DNA from: Trichosphaerium sp. ATCC 40318
Lineage: Eukaryota; Discosea; Flabellinia; Trichosidae
DNA: 23,130 nt
NCBI GenBank assembly: GCA_038496445.1
Contig: JALMLS010000254.1
Span: 1-23,130 of the forward strand
Reading direction: 5' to 3'
In this document: positions 10,380-19,371 of the stretch, piece after piece
Numbering within the stretch: position 1 is the first letter of the stretch
Layout of the letters: the number at the start of each line of letters is the position of its first letter
Program-made: the position numbers and the translations under genes
The notes under the pieces: generated by a model
What the model was told of the DNA's origin: nothing
Database searches by the model: none
The model's input: only the letters and a program-made list of their open reading frames with translations

Positions 10380-10973
10380 TTATTCTACCCAAGTCATATG
10401 TATCTGTCCCTGCTCACGCCATTCTCTGCACTTACCCTTTCGTTTTCCATTAACATAGTTGTAGTGTTTCCATAGTACACCGTTTTTATACCACTTCTTG
10501 TACTCTCCATCAAGATTACTACTTACATAATTACATTGAGTGCTGATTTGTCCAGTGTAGTACCAAGTTCTGTACTCTCGTTCAAGATTACCAAGAACAT
10601 AACTACAACAAAGCTTTGGACGACCATTCTTGTGCCAACTTTTGAACTCTCCATTCTCTGCACCATGATTCCAATCTTCAACACCTAAAATCTTCGGGTT
10701 TATCCTTCTAGATGGTTCTACCAAATATTTTGTCCATTTCCCATGTTTATTCAATTCGTTATCATATCTTGTTATGATTGCTGACTTTTTTGAGAGCAAA
10801 GGCCACTTTATTTCCAACTCAGTGTCCAAGTCAATTATATCAAGCTGTAGCTCTATTGGAAGATGCACTAGATAGCATTCATCTAATTCTGAGGTATTTG
10901 TCTGTTTTAACGGTTCATTAGCTATTGTAAAGGCATGTAGATTGTGAACAAGTGCCTTTTGTGTTGCTGTCAT
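10380..10973 (-). CDS. Short intronless F-box/MORN-variant repeat protein
   Basis: A single uninterrupted 197-codon reading frame from ATG 10973 to TAA 10380. Residues 33-75 form a divergent F-box (LVHLPIELQLDIIDL) that lines up with the LPCDIL region of the 5458-7163 gene, but its second half is poorly conserved. After NELNKHGKWTKYL come four to five MORN-variant units: GEFKSWHKNGRPKLCCSYV, REYRTWYYTGQISTQCNYV, GEYKKWYKNGVLWKHYNYV and KCREWREQGQIHMTWVE. The frame stops inside a repeat, so the array looks cut short compared with the 16-17 units of the long copy, and there is no C-terminal coiled coil. The two introns that split the F-box of the long paralogue are absent. It is probably an expressed variant or a recent truncation. 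A CACGTG lies 42 bp upstream of the start (11015-11020). Confidence 0.72.
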   Translation of the reverse strand: MTATQKALVHNLHAFTIANEPLKQTNTSELDECYLVHLPIELQLDIIDLDTELEIKWPLLSKKSAIITRYDNELNKHGKWTKYLVEPSRRINPKILGVEDWNHGAENGEFKSWHKNGRPKLCCSYVLGNLEREYRTWYYTGQISTQCNYVSSNLDGEYKKWYKNGVLWKHYNYVNGKRKGKCREWREQGQIHMTWVE

Positions 10974-11263
10974 TCTGTTACAAAGTACTGTTTTTTTTTG
11001 TACTAGAAATTAGACACGTGATAAAAAAGTTTGAACGGGACTAGTCTTGACTATTTGGCTATGGTGGTTCCTAGATGCAAACAAACCAATTTCCGCTTTG
11101 ACCACATTGTACATAGAGGTACACGTTTTTAAGTTAAACACAAGATACAGTGATGGCATAATACGTATGTTTGTGCTTCTTGCCTATGGAGTCAATGAGA
11201 TGCAACTATGAAGGAGCCCTAATGTGGGTCTTAAATGTAGCCATAGACTTATTAAACTAGAAT

Positions 11264-13377
11264 TTATTCATTCGTTTCTGTCTTCTTGGAAGTATAAAAA
11301 GCATATCTGCTTTTTGTCTTTGTAGTAATGCTTCCTTCTTCAGTAATACTTGCTTCAGAAAGTGTTTCATATCCTACTGTTTGTTAGATCAAATATAACA
11401 TGAAAGAAAAATACTAGTAATACTTGTGGTCTCCACTCTCTTCACTGTTTTCAGTGTGGTGCATAATTGTCATTTCATTTCCATTTTCCTTTAATCCTTC
11501 TTCTAGAAATACATCAAAAGAAAAGATAATCAAGTATAAAACAGTACGTTGCATTTTTGAGTATTCTACATGTTTTCTTCTTTTATACTTCAAGAATAAA
11601 ACAATCGTCACAGACAATAGCGACACAAGGACTACAGAATATATACTACCCAGTATAATACCAGCGAGGCTGTATTTGTCAATAAGCCCTACAGAAACAG
11701 GTTTGCCTATGAAAAAGTTACATGGTGCCAGAGGATTTCTTCATACCTTGAGTTAATGGCTTTGCCTTTGTCACTTTTACTACTACAACAACAATTTAAG
11801 TACAGCACAATGAAAGCAAAACAATAAGAAGTACAACGTACAGCATGTTTCATTGTCAGGATTGCAAAAAGAATGCAGCTTCTGTTCACTTACACATTGC
11901 AACAAGTGAGTGTTATCACATCTACCACAATCAATATTGTTACAAGATAATTTACTGTATCACTAACGTTAGCAAGTATAATTGTTATGAAATAAGCACA
12001 CCATTCTATAAGGCGAGAGTTGTTAAATGTCCGTTCATCAGTACAAATACTCAATAAGTTGTTTTCAAGATTCCTACAATTTTCTTATCAGATGCCAGAC
12101 ACGATACAGCACCAAACAAATTTTGCTTGAATGCAACTTACATTCTTCTTAAATTATTCCCTACTGGAGGTACACTACCATATAGTAGATTATCGCTTAG
12201 ATCTCTAGTGAGCTAAGTTAGTATCAACCGCAGAAATTATCTTGCATTTGGGTTATTCGTCCTTCAAAAAAATTCTTTGGAATCAATCCAGTTATGTTGT
12301 TACTTGATAATAACCTACCGTGCCATTAGATAAATCCAATATTATTCATCGTAGACGTACAGTATACTCATGTCTCGAGGTAACTCTGTAGGTAGAGTTG
12401 TGAAAAAGTTGGCTTCTCCAAAACTAGTTTTTTGTTATTCCTAACAACCCAAGGTTAAAACGCACAAACTGACTAATCTCGATTGTGAAATAGCCTCAAG
12501 AGAACCACTTAATTCGTTTTCTGATACGTCCCTAAACAAGAAAACCAATTGGCAAACAATCATGAATGAAAATGCTTACAAGCTTAGCATTGAAGGTGAT
12601 ATTGCCTTTAGAGGACCATAAAAGTTGTTGTTATTGAGAGTCACAAACTGAAGTGATGTTGCATCACCAATGAAATCAGGTAAACCGCCAGTAAGTAGAT
12701 TGTCTGATAAATTCCTGAAGAAAGTTAAAAAAACCTGACAGGTTAAGCAAAAACACGTGTACAAGTCCACAAGTATTGGGGAAACTGTATTTGATATCTC
12801 CCCGGTGATATTAGTACCGCGTATAGATATAATCTCTAAAGAAGCATCTAATAATGTCGGTGGTATAGTGCCATGAACTCCTCTTTGTTGATGAATTGCG
12901 CTTAGTAATTTTTTTAGAGCGCAAAGCAGTCTCTTTTACGCAACGTACAATTCTTGAAAGTTAGAATCTACTCTGTCAAAGATATCGGGGATAGTACCAA
13001 ATAGCGTGTTTTCTTCGAAAAACAATTCCCTACGCACGTGTCATTAGACATACAGGATTATTTGATTGGTATTTTTCACGTGGATCACAGAACGCACATT
13101 CGAGAAACCGAACTCCCTGAGCACACGAGAAAGCTATGACCAGTGCTATCTTGTATACTACACCAAGAATCAACGTTGGCTGTATCTAACTCAAAAGGCC
13201 ATCCGGAGAAGCTCGCTAGAGGCACGTATAGTTAGCTATACATACCCAAACAGCATATTCACCTTTAAAGTCTTTCAAGAAGCTCACGTATCGAGAAGAG
13301 AGTTTAGCATTTACTAAAATAAAGAAGCTGAGTGCTAAAACGAATACTGACAGTAGGGTCGGATGTCGAGGACTCAT
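11264..13377 (-). CDS. Secreted-type leucine-rich-repeat single-pass membrane protein, receptor-like, no kinase
   Basis: A multi-exon minus-strand gene from ATG 13377 to TAA 11266-11264. It starts with a signal peptide (basic PRH, then hydrophobic LLSVFVLALSFFILVNA). An LRR N-terminal region with cysteines follows (SFSGWPFELD, DSWCSIQDSTGHSFLVCSG). About ten plant-type LRRs come next, including ENTLFGTIPDIF, SDNLLTGGLPDFIG, NNNNFYGPL, SENELSGSL, SSNNITGLIP and SDNLLYGSVP. A cysteine-rich cap (ECKLSCNNIDCGRCDN, HSFCNPDNETC) precedes one transmembrane helix (SLAGIILGSIYSVVLVSLLS, then VTIVLFLKYKRRK). The cytoplasmic tail of roughly 75 residues is Ser/Thr/Glu-rich with no kinase. Introns between LRR exons are phase 2, and one appears to be GC-AG (GCAAGA donor, acceptor CTAG before DLSDN). 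The architecture resembles plant LRR receptor-like proteins: an extracellular sensor needing a partner for signalling. The joins near the end of the tail, including the last exon (YETLSEASITEEGSITTKTK), are less certain. Confidence 0.82.
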
Positions 13378-13866
13378 TGTTGTGGCCAAGTGTTGCTGTG
13401 ATTTTCTTTAAATTCAACGAACAACCTACTGGCTTAAGCCACAAAACCTGTCCACAGAAGAGCTCTTGTCTTTGGTGTATTTTCACTTACACTATCTCCC
13501 TGTTGAAACTGGCGACAAAATTGTTGAACACTGCAGTCAAACGATACAAGAAGTATTCAGGCTATGAAGCTAACGAAAGTTTTTGCTGTAATTGAGCGTA
13601 CCTCAAGTCAAACTTTTAGCGAGCACTTTTGATGTTAGAAATTTCACTGTTTGTGGCTAATATCAGGTAAAAAACACCAAATTAAACCATTTACGATACT
13701 GCAAGTTTATCACTTACATACAAAACTACAAGACATAACATATCAAACTAAGTGCTTGTGCAACGACCTCCACCGTCTTAGAATATGAAAACTTATCTCA
13801 GTAAAAAATGAGTTTGAAGTATTCTGTTGTTTATTGTTCTACACTTTATCGTTCATGTCAGTTTAG
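13378..13866. other. Intergenic region, presumed promoter of the LRR gene
   Basis: No supported gene. It contains the 3' flank of the glutathionyl-hydroquinone reductase gene, including its probable AATAAA, and the upstream region of the LRR gene. Short reading frames here on both strands lack family features and splice context. Confidence 0.5.
13830..13835 (-). promoter_or_regulatory. Candidate polyadenylation signal of the hydroquinone reductase gene
   Basis: AATAAA on the minus strand, about 32 bp beyond the TAA stop at 13867-13869. Confidence 0.45.
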
Positions 13867-15272
13867 TTATCCAAGTAACCAACCCATACTAGTGCTTTTA
13901 GGAGCAACTTTTATTTGGCTTGGTTGATTCCAGCTTAAGTAGTATCCAATCTGTGCTTCTTTGATATCAGTAGATTTAGAAAAAGCATCAATTTTCCAAA
14001 GACGTTCAATGTACGCCCTGATGTTTGGATACTCATGAATGTGCTTTTCGTTAAGCTTGTATAATCCATAATAAACAGAGTCGAACCGAATCACGTGTAC
14101 GAAAACATAGACATCAGCAAGAGTGAGTTTGTCGCCGAACACATATTTTCTTCCGTCAGAAAATCGCTTGTCCAAGTCTTCAAGAGCTTTAAAGACAGAG
14201 TCATAGTACTTACTGTATACGTCCTTATCTTTAGCGAAACCAGCACGATATATAGCGGATACGAAGGTACTTCCGATATTGTCGTTGAAAGCGTCAATGT
14301 CCTTACGCTGGGATTCAGGGTATAAGTCAAGTTCTGGGGCTTTTGAAACGTCATTAAAGCTACTGTTTAGCATTCGTATTATTTCAGCTGATTCTGTATT
14401 TACGACTTTGTTAAGCTTCTTATCGTAGAATACGGGTACAGAAAATCGCGATGGAGGATTATCAGTACCAAGCTGTGAACTTTGTTAGCATAAACATACC
14501 TTCAGAAAATATACTTACTCGGTAAATATCAGGTACAGTCTTGGTGTCTTTCACTGGATTAGGTTCTCCATCCTTCGCTACATGTGGTGTAAGTGTTTAT
14601 GTAGCTGTGGGGCGAAAGTTTAAGTCTTACCAGCGTAGACATTGTCTAGTTTCCATCCCGTCTCAGATTGAATAGAGCAAGCTATAGTTAACCCAATGCT
14701 ATCTTCTAAGCCTTTCAGTCTTCTCACAATTTCTGTTCTATCAATGCAAATAAGCACAACAGTGTCAAGCGCAAAGTTAAAGGCAAAGAGAAAAAAAAAC
14801 AAAAGCAACAAATGCCTATAATCTCGCTAATACTTCAAAAAGGAAAAGCACGTGATAGCGGATAAATTTGCGGTAAATTTTTCACTATGAATTTCTAACG
14901 GTGCTTGTTTATACACCTTGCAAACTATGGATTGACAACCAGACGAACACAAAAGGTGTGAATGATTTCGGAATAATTTAAAGGCAAAAAAGGAAAGACA
15001 CCCGAGGGTAGCTTGAAGAAGCGTAGATACCCTTATGGTCAATAGTAATACGTGCCTGTGTGCGAATGGGCATAGTTTTGCTGTAAATAAATGATAGCGA
15101 CCAGCTTCTGGTTGGTGTGGTCCTTCTTTTGTTATTTCGTTTTGTACGCCAACTGTAGTCACATGACACGTTTTAAAGTCGTCTCTAAAGGCGAGTTAAT
15201 GTTGGAAAGTCAAAGAGCATAAATGCGCTAGAAACATGATAAAGCTCACCCTTTAGTTGATTTAGATGCCAT
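13867..15272 (-). CDS. ECM4: S-glutathionyl-hydroquinone reductase (Xi-class GST, Ecm4/YqjG family)
   Basis: Five minus-strand exons (15272-15250, 15184-15056, 14737-14631, 14577-14519, 14472-13867) give 307 aa in one consistent frame. GRYHLFTAKLCPFAHR contains the family's catalytic Cys in CPFAHR (usually CPWAHR), followed by VRRLKGLEDSIGL. Next come SRFSVPVFYDKK and NTESAEIIRMLN, then the C-terminal helical domain with RAGFAKD, YVFGDKLTLADVYVF, VIRFDSVYYGLYKLN and EYPNIRAYIERLW. These enzymes use glutathione to reduce S-glutathionyl-hydroquinones, releasing GSSG, in the cytosol; they protect against quinones and xenobiotics. Length is normal to slightly short, and the N-terminus before GRYH is brief. 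The junction inside the active-site motif works only with a GC-AG intron (15055-14738, GCACGT donor). At 318 bp this is the longest intron inferred in the window, and it contains a CACGTG. The gene is transcribed divergently from the DUF1152-like gene. Confidence 0.92.
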
Positions 15273-15339
15273 AGTGTAACGTTGGATTGATTGTGGTGAG
15301 TTTGATGTGAATTAACGTCAATTCTGGTCAAAACGTGAG
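15273..15339. promoter_or_regulatory. 67-bp divergent intergenic region (shared promoter)
   Basis: This is all that separates the start codons of the minus-strand hydroquinone reductase (15272) and the plus-strand DUF1152-like gene (15340). Both promoters and both 5' leaders must fit here or overlap the genes, so a bidirectional promoter is likely. It contains TTAACGTCAATT, an ACGT-core near-palindrome; no TATA box is obvious. Confidence 0.6.
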
Positions 15340-16654
15340 ATGGCGTCAAAAAAGGGGGCGAATAGGCGGAAAATACTATTTTGTGGCCTAGGTGGCGGTT
15401 TGGACATTGTTAATGCCAGTCTCCTTTATTTTATGGCAAAACGCGAGGGTACACATGACGTCGCTATAGGAAGTAGTAGACCATGTACTGTTGACAAAAT
15501 GACTAAACACAAAAAATTTCACCAATTTGGCACAGTAATTAACCCAGAGACCGTTATAAATTACCCCGGAAGGTACCATGACGCAATACATAAGTTAAAC
15601 CAATCAATCGCCTTCAGTGACTTTTTTTTTGACATTTTCACTGATCTTGCTGAAACGGGCTAGATACGCAGAACCAAAGATCTCAAAGGCCCTAAATGAA
15701 GATGTTATATATTATGCAAGATGGAAAGATGAAAACTCTAGGTTCTACGAACCAAGAAACCTCAAAAATGCCGTTTCAACATCATTTAAAAAATTTGGTT
15801 TATCAAACATTATATTCGTTGTACGTCACAGCCTACCCTTTAAAAGCGTTAATAACAGGACCTCTCAAAAATTAAAAATACTCACAGATACTAGGATGGT
15901 GGTGGAGACTCTCTAATCCTCCAAAAGTCAGACTGGACGTCGCCAAAAACTGATCCTTTTAAAGGAGGAGATGCACAAGTTTTATCATCGATAAAGTCCG
16001 TAAAAAACGTATACCACGTATGTACACAATGTCTTATGAGTTGATTGAACTCCCATGAGTTGTTTTAGTAAGCTTAGCTCTTGTTTTAGGCTGTCATCTC
16101 AGTTGGCTTAGACATTCTCGAAGAAGCTTTTCAAAAAAATGTTGACATGCTTAGAAATGCAGGCGGTTTTTATGGCTGTATTAATCTCAAGACAGGTAAG
16201 ATCAATACTCTATAGATCACAAGTTGTACTAATATTGTTCGCATTGTAAAAAGGTGAAAAGAAAGAGTGGAAGTTAGAACACTTGCTTGCTTTTAATGAT
16301 ACTTCATTTCTTGAAGATTATTTCGCTTTTGCAGAAAAGGTTCTTGTGATCAAACCTGAAGATCAAAAAGACAAATCCAAGACAAAGTCGCATACAGCTG
16401 TTACTACATATCATGCACTAAAGGTGAGAAATTATTATACATTTAACTTTGTGTCAACGCTTTATTTTTATCTTTATTTATCAGCTTTTCCTGTTTTTTT
16501 CTCACTTGCGCCCCAGGGTAATTATGGTCCACAACCCACCTATGTGCAGTGGTGTCCAAAAGGAGGCGTACAAGTTAAACCAGAGCATTGTTGGATGTAC
16601 TTTTTTAATCCAAAAATCGTTGAACAAGTAAAGTACCAGCTACGACAGAAATAA
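15340..16654 (+). CDS. DUF1152-family protein
   Basis: Six exons (15340-15572, 15664-15820, 15895-16017, 16090-16195, 16254-16423, 16517-16654) give 308 aa with all phases consistent. The start carries a glycine-rich nucleotide-binding-like motif (ILFCGLGGGLDIVNASLLYF). NYPGRYAEPKISKAL and IIFVDGGGDSLIL follow, the second spanning a splice junction and matching the conserved GGD-S-L signature I associate with DUF1152. The C-terminal half (AVISVGLDILEEAF, NAGGFYGCINL, WKLEHLLAF, TYVQWCPKGGVQVKPEHCW) is not otherwise recognised. DUF1152 proteins have no established biochemical function. Shared upstream DNA with a redox-detoxification enzyme hints at co-regulation, which is inference. Both divergent proteins begin MASK, which may be coincidence. 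Confidence 0.8.
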
Positions 16655-17339
16655 TCTGCGTTTGCATCACAACCACTTGTCAGACTCAATATCTTTACAG
16701 TTGCATATCTATTCTATAGATGGTCGGTCTATAAAATCATCAAAAAAGTAACTTATATATGAGAGGCCACTGTAATGCTTGAAGAACTTACTTGGTACCA
16801 AAAAAAACAGAATTCAAAAAAACCAGCGGCCTCACCTAGCTTTTGGTTTGATTGTATTGCGGATTTTTTACCCCTGATGCAAAGCACAGACGAAATGACA
16901 GTGTACAAAGTAAAATGAGCTTATTTCGTCGCCGTATCAACAGGACAACATGTCCCCAAGGCATCAAACTTGAAACTGTTTGCAATACGTCATTTGTTGT
17001 CAAAACTGTTGGTAAACCTCAAACCAAGTTAGGTTGGTGTTATCAACTGTCATTCTCGCAACAACAAAAAATTAGCTTTCAAGGCGCTAAATATCAGCGA
17101 AATAAAATTCAATACACGTGCATTTGACTAAAAAATGACCACAACATTTTTTTATTTATTCGAAGAAGCAGAGCTAGCCATGATTCATATAAATTTTTAG
17201 CCTTAGTAAACGCATTTTAACCAGGATAAGCAGTGATTATTGAGTATGGTACGCAAACCTCGTAAATAGCTGCAGCTCCCTTGTAACGCTCATAAGTGAA
17301 ATCAAGGCGCATTGCGGTTTTTTAATTGCTTTTTTATTC
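16655..17339. other. Non-coding or relic region between DUF1152 gene and F-box/MORN pseudogene
   Basis: Two short plus-strand frames occur. One is 47 codons from ATG 16775 to a TGA at 16916-16918. The other runs about 16909-17127 and encodes a basic, cysteine-containing peptide (RTTCPQGIKLETVCN, SFSQQQKISFQG). They cannot be spliced to each other in frame using visible sites, and neither matches a family I know. They may be relics or chance. A CACGTG is at 17115-17120. Confidence 0.35.
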
Positions 17340-17600
17340 ATGAATATGACTTATTGGTTTGTTTTAAAGTCTGGTACTAAGAGTATAAACAAATATGGTA
17401 TAGCGGGGTCTTTGAGTTTACTGGATATTCCACGTGAACTTCAAACATATATTTGTACTTTCAATGCGGATTCTCAAAATTACATCAAAGAGAGCAGCAA
17501 TTAATACTCATTTTGATGAAATGTTACAAAAGAAAGGAATATGGATACAATGGTATGAAAGTGGAGAGGTTGCACAACATGTAAGTTCTGCTAGTTTTTG

Positions 17601-17651
17601 CGAGTTCTGTCAGATTTTGTCAGTTTTGATAGATCTTGCAAGAACTGACAG
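17601..17651 (+). repeat. Palindromic short-repeat cluster, left
   Basis: Contains AGATCTTGCAAGAACTGACA (17631-17650), whose core TCTTGCAAGA is a perfect palindrome, preceded by degenerate TCTGTCAGATTTTGTCAG copies. It matches the right-hand cluster at 18173-18277 in 19 of 20 bases. It lies inside the interrupted F-box/MORN pseudogene. Confidence 0.7.
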
Positions 17652-18172
17652 GTTTGATACCAACTTGTGGAACCAGTGCAATGTGAACGCATCACATTCT
17701 ACAACTCCAGTCAAGGTACCGTGCTTGCCGTCCTTATGCACATTAAGGCAAGATGAAAAAGCACTGTGTCAAAGTCACATCATCTAACAAGACGATCGCA
17801 GTATTTTTCTTAGGTGCGCTCAGTACTGCTCACCCCAAGGAGCTACAAAAACAGGTACAAATTAATAATGCTTTTTTACATTAACTTTCTAGCATCAGGC
17901 GCGAATGCTGGCACATTCAGGCGTAAAGAGGAGTATTAACTGCGAGAAAACGTTAAAACCTCAAAGAAAATTACAAGCGCTTCCAAAGTATCTTGCTGAG
18001 CGTACGGTATTAACATAGCGTAATAATCTGTTTTAGAGTATAGGAGACAACTGTTGGACCTCAGGTAGTCAGAGACGTTAACAGGACTACCTAATGTACC
18101 AAATAAAATAATGGTTAAAAACACGTGGTAGCAATAATATGTATGCGTTTAGACGTAGATTTAGTTTGTACC

Positions 18173-18277
18173 AGAACTGACAAGATCCGTCAGATCTTGT
18201 AGTATTTGACAGATCTTGCAAGAACTAACAAGATCTTGTAAGAACTAACAGAAGTTGCAAGATCTGTCAGATCTGAC
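18173..18277 (+). repeat. Palindromic short-repeat cluster, right, with tandem 20-bp units
   Basis: Two adjacent 20-bp units, AGATCTTGCAAGAACTAACA (18211-18230) and AGATCTTGTAAGAACTAACA (18231-18250), differ at one base. A diverged 19-bp copy precedes them (18192-18210), and an inverted partial copy (GTTGCAAGATCTGTCAG) follows at 18254-18270. The tight spacing and near identity suggest recent tandem expansion. Confidence 0.75.
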
Positions 18278-18885
18278 TAAACACGAAAACCAAAAGTCAC
18301 AAACAGCAAAAAGTTGCAAAGATTAGCAAACTTGAATGATACAGACAATACGCTGATGGTAAAAAACATGGTGAACATAAAGAGTGGTATGAAAATGGAC
18401 AACTTCAGTCACAAGGTATGTAGGTTGATGATATACAACACAAAACCAATATGGAAAGAAAATGGACAACTTGAGAAAGATTGAAGGAAAATTACAACAA
18501 GTTTAGATTGTATTTTAACACTGCACTTTCCTCTTGTACATAGTAGATAAATAACAACCTATATTTCGTGTTGGTTTTAAGTGCTACCTGTAAGCTTGAG
18601 AGGTCATACCATCTTTGTAGTTCTCACATGACTTTCAACGGTTTTTTGTATGTTTGGAAGTACTTTATGTCTTGTGAAATGACATTCATCACAGTCAGTT
18701 AAACCAATTAATTAGACAACATACGTGTATTTTAATAGTTGATTTGTGGCTTAGGAGGCATGTCCCTTCTTTTATTAGTTAGGCTATGCAGTCCTCTATT
18801 TAGATTATGTCCAATTATTTTCTGATTGTAGACCATTGGTAGCGCACTTTTCACAATCACGTGTTTTAGAAAATTACCATTCTGT

Positions 18886-18978
18886 TAACAGTAATTTATA
18901 CACAAACCAGCCGTAAATCCTTTTCAGTGAGGGCCATTTGGCCTAATTACTGTTACAATAATGCCTCAACAGTAGGCC
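18886..18978. repeat. Nested inverted repeats
   Basis: TAACAGTAATT (18886-18896) is the exact reverse complement of AATTACTGTTA (18945-18955). An overlapping pair, GGCCTAATTACTGTT (18940-18954) and AACAGTAGGCC (18968-18978), can fold with a four-base bulge. GGCC-ATTT-GGCC also lies here. This looks like a small foldback or remnant terminal repeat; no transposase is nearby. Confidence 0.55.
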
Positions 18979-19205
18979 CTCTAATTTAGGTCGCTCACTC
19001 TAGGGCTCGACCCTTTTTTTGCCCCCTTACTTAACACACCTAGTGCCCATTAGTGAAACTTTGTGAAAAATGTACAATAATAAAACTGTAACAAGTGGTA
19101 AAGAACCAGGTTTGTGTGGTCACAAGGTAGAAATCTTTGGTACCAGCTCAAAGATTTCCCAAAAAACTCAGGTTATTTGCAGCTTGCTTGAGCTTCGCTG
19201 TTGCC

Positions 19206-19274
19206 TTAAGGTGCTCTAGTACGCTGCCAATGGTAAGTAATAATGATAATTAGTGCATTAACTGAGCACCTTAA
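19206..19274. repeat. Perfect 11-bp inverted repeat enclosing a dispersed 20-mer
   Basis: TTAAGGTGCTC (19206-19216) pairs exactly with GAGCACCTTAA (19264-19274) across a 47-base interval. The loop begins with one copy of the 20-mer that recurs at 19352. A tRNA was considered and rejected. Confidence 0.6.
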
Positions 19275-19351
19275 TAGTAAGATTACCCCAGTAAGACATA
19301 TTGTGAATATGAAAATAGATATTTTATGTGAACTGCAAGCCCTTAGATGAT

Positions 19352-19371
19352 CTAATACGCTGCCAATAGTA
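19352..19371 (+). repeat. Second copy of a dispersed 20-mer
   Basis: CTAATACGCTGCCAATAGTA matches CTAGTACGCTGCCAATGGTA at 19216-19235 in 18 of 20 bases, same orientation, 136 bp apart. Both lie just downstream of the F-box/ankyrin stop codon, so they could be in its 3' UTR. Confidence 0.6.

Larger units (their letters stand above)
17340..18486 (+). pseudogene. Decayed F-box/MORN-variant repeat gene (third copy)
   Basis: ATG 17340 opens a frame with an F-box start (SLSLLDIPRELQTYI). The homologous continuation lies in another frame: TSKRAAINTHFDEM, then QKKGIWIQWYESGEV. That stretch aligns with LAAVKTHFN and NGLWIQWHNNG of the 5458-7163 gene. Only a 40-bp intron (17455-17494) that removes the middle of the F-box, or a frameshift of about 11 deleted bases, reconciles the frames. 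The first repeat ends at a GTAAGT donor (17581). The next recognisable repeats are 765 bp away: YADGKKHGEHKEWYENGQL near 18349-18405, then after an in-frame TAG and a frame change KENGQLEKD, stop at 18484-18486. The gap contains 20-bp palindromic repeats and no clear exon. The multiple lesions support a pseudogene. A fast-evolving spliced gene with a long intron is the alternative. Confidence 0.68.

Noticed and set aside
16449-16631. Alternative plus-strand frame across the last DUF1152 intron
   Set aside because: It reads through a pyrimidine-rich intron ending CCCCAG; the spliced frame is continuous and family-consistent.
18995-19030. GGGCTCGACCC followed by a T-run, resembling a tRNA T-arm and Pol III terminator
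   Set aside because: No acceptor, D or anticodon stems upstream; the T-loop lacks the required spacing.
19206-19274. Possible tRNA, from the stem-like GGTGCTC/GAGCACC arms
   Set aside because: The stem is 11 bp instead of 7, there is no T-loop GTTCRA sequence, and no D or anticodon arms could be drawn.
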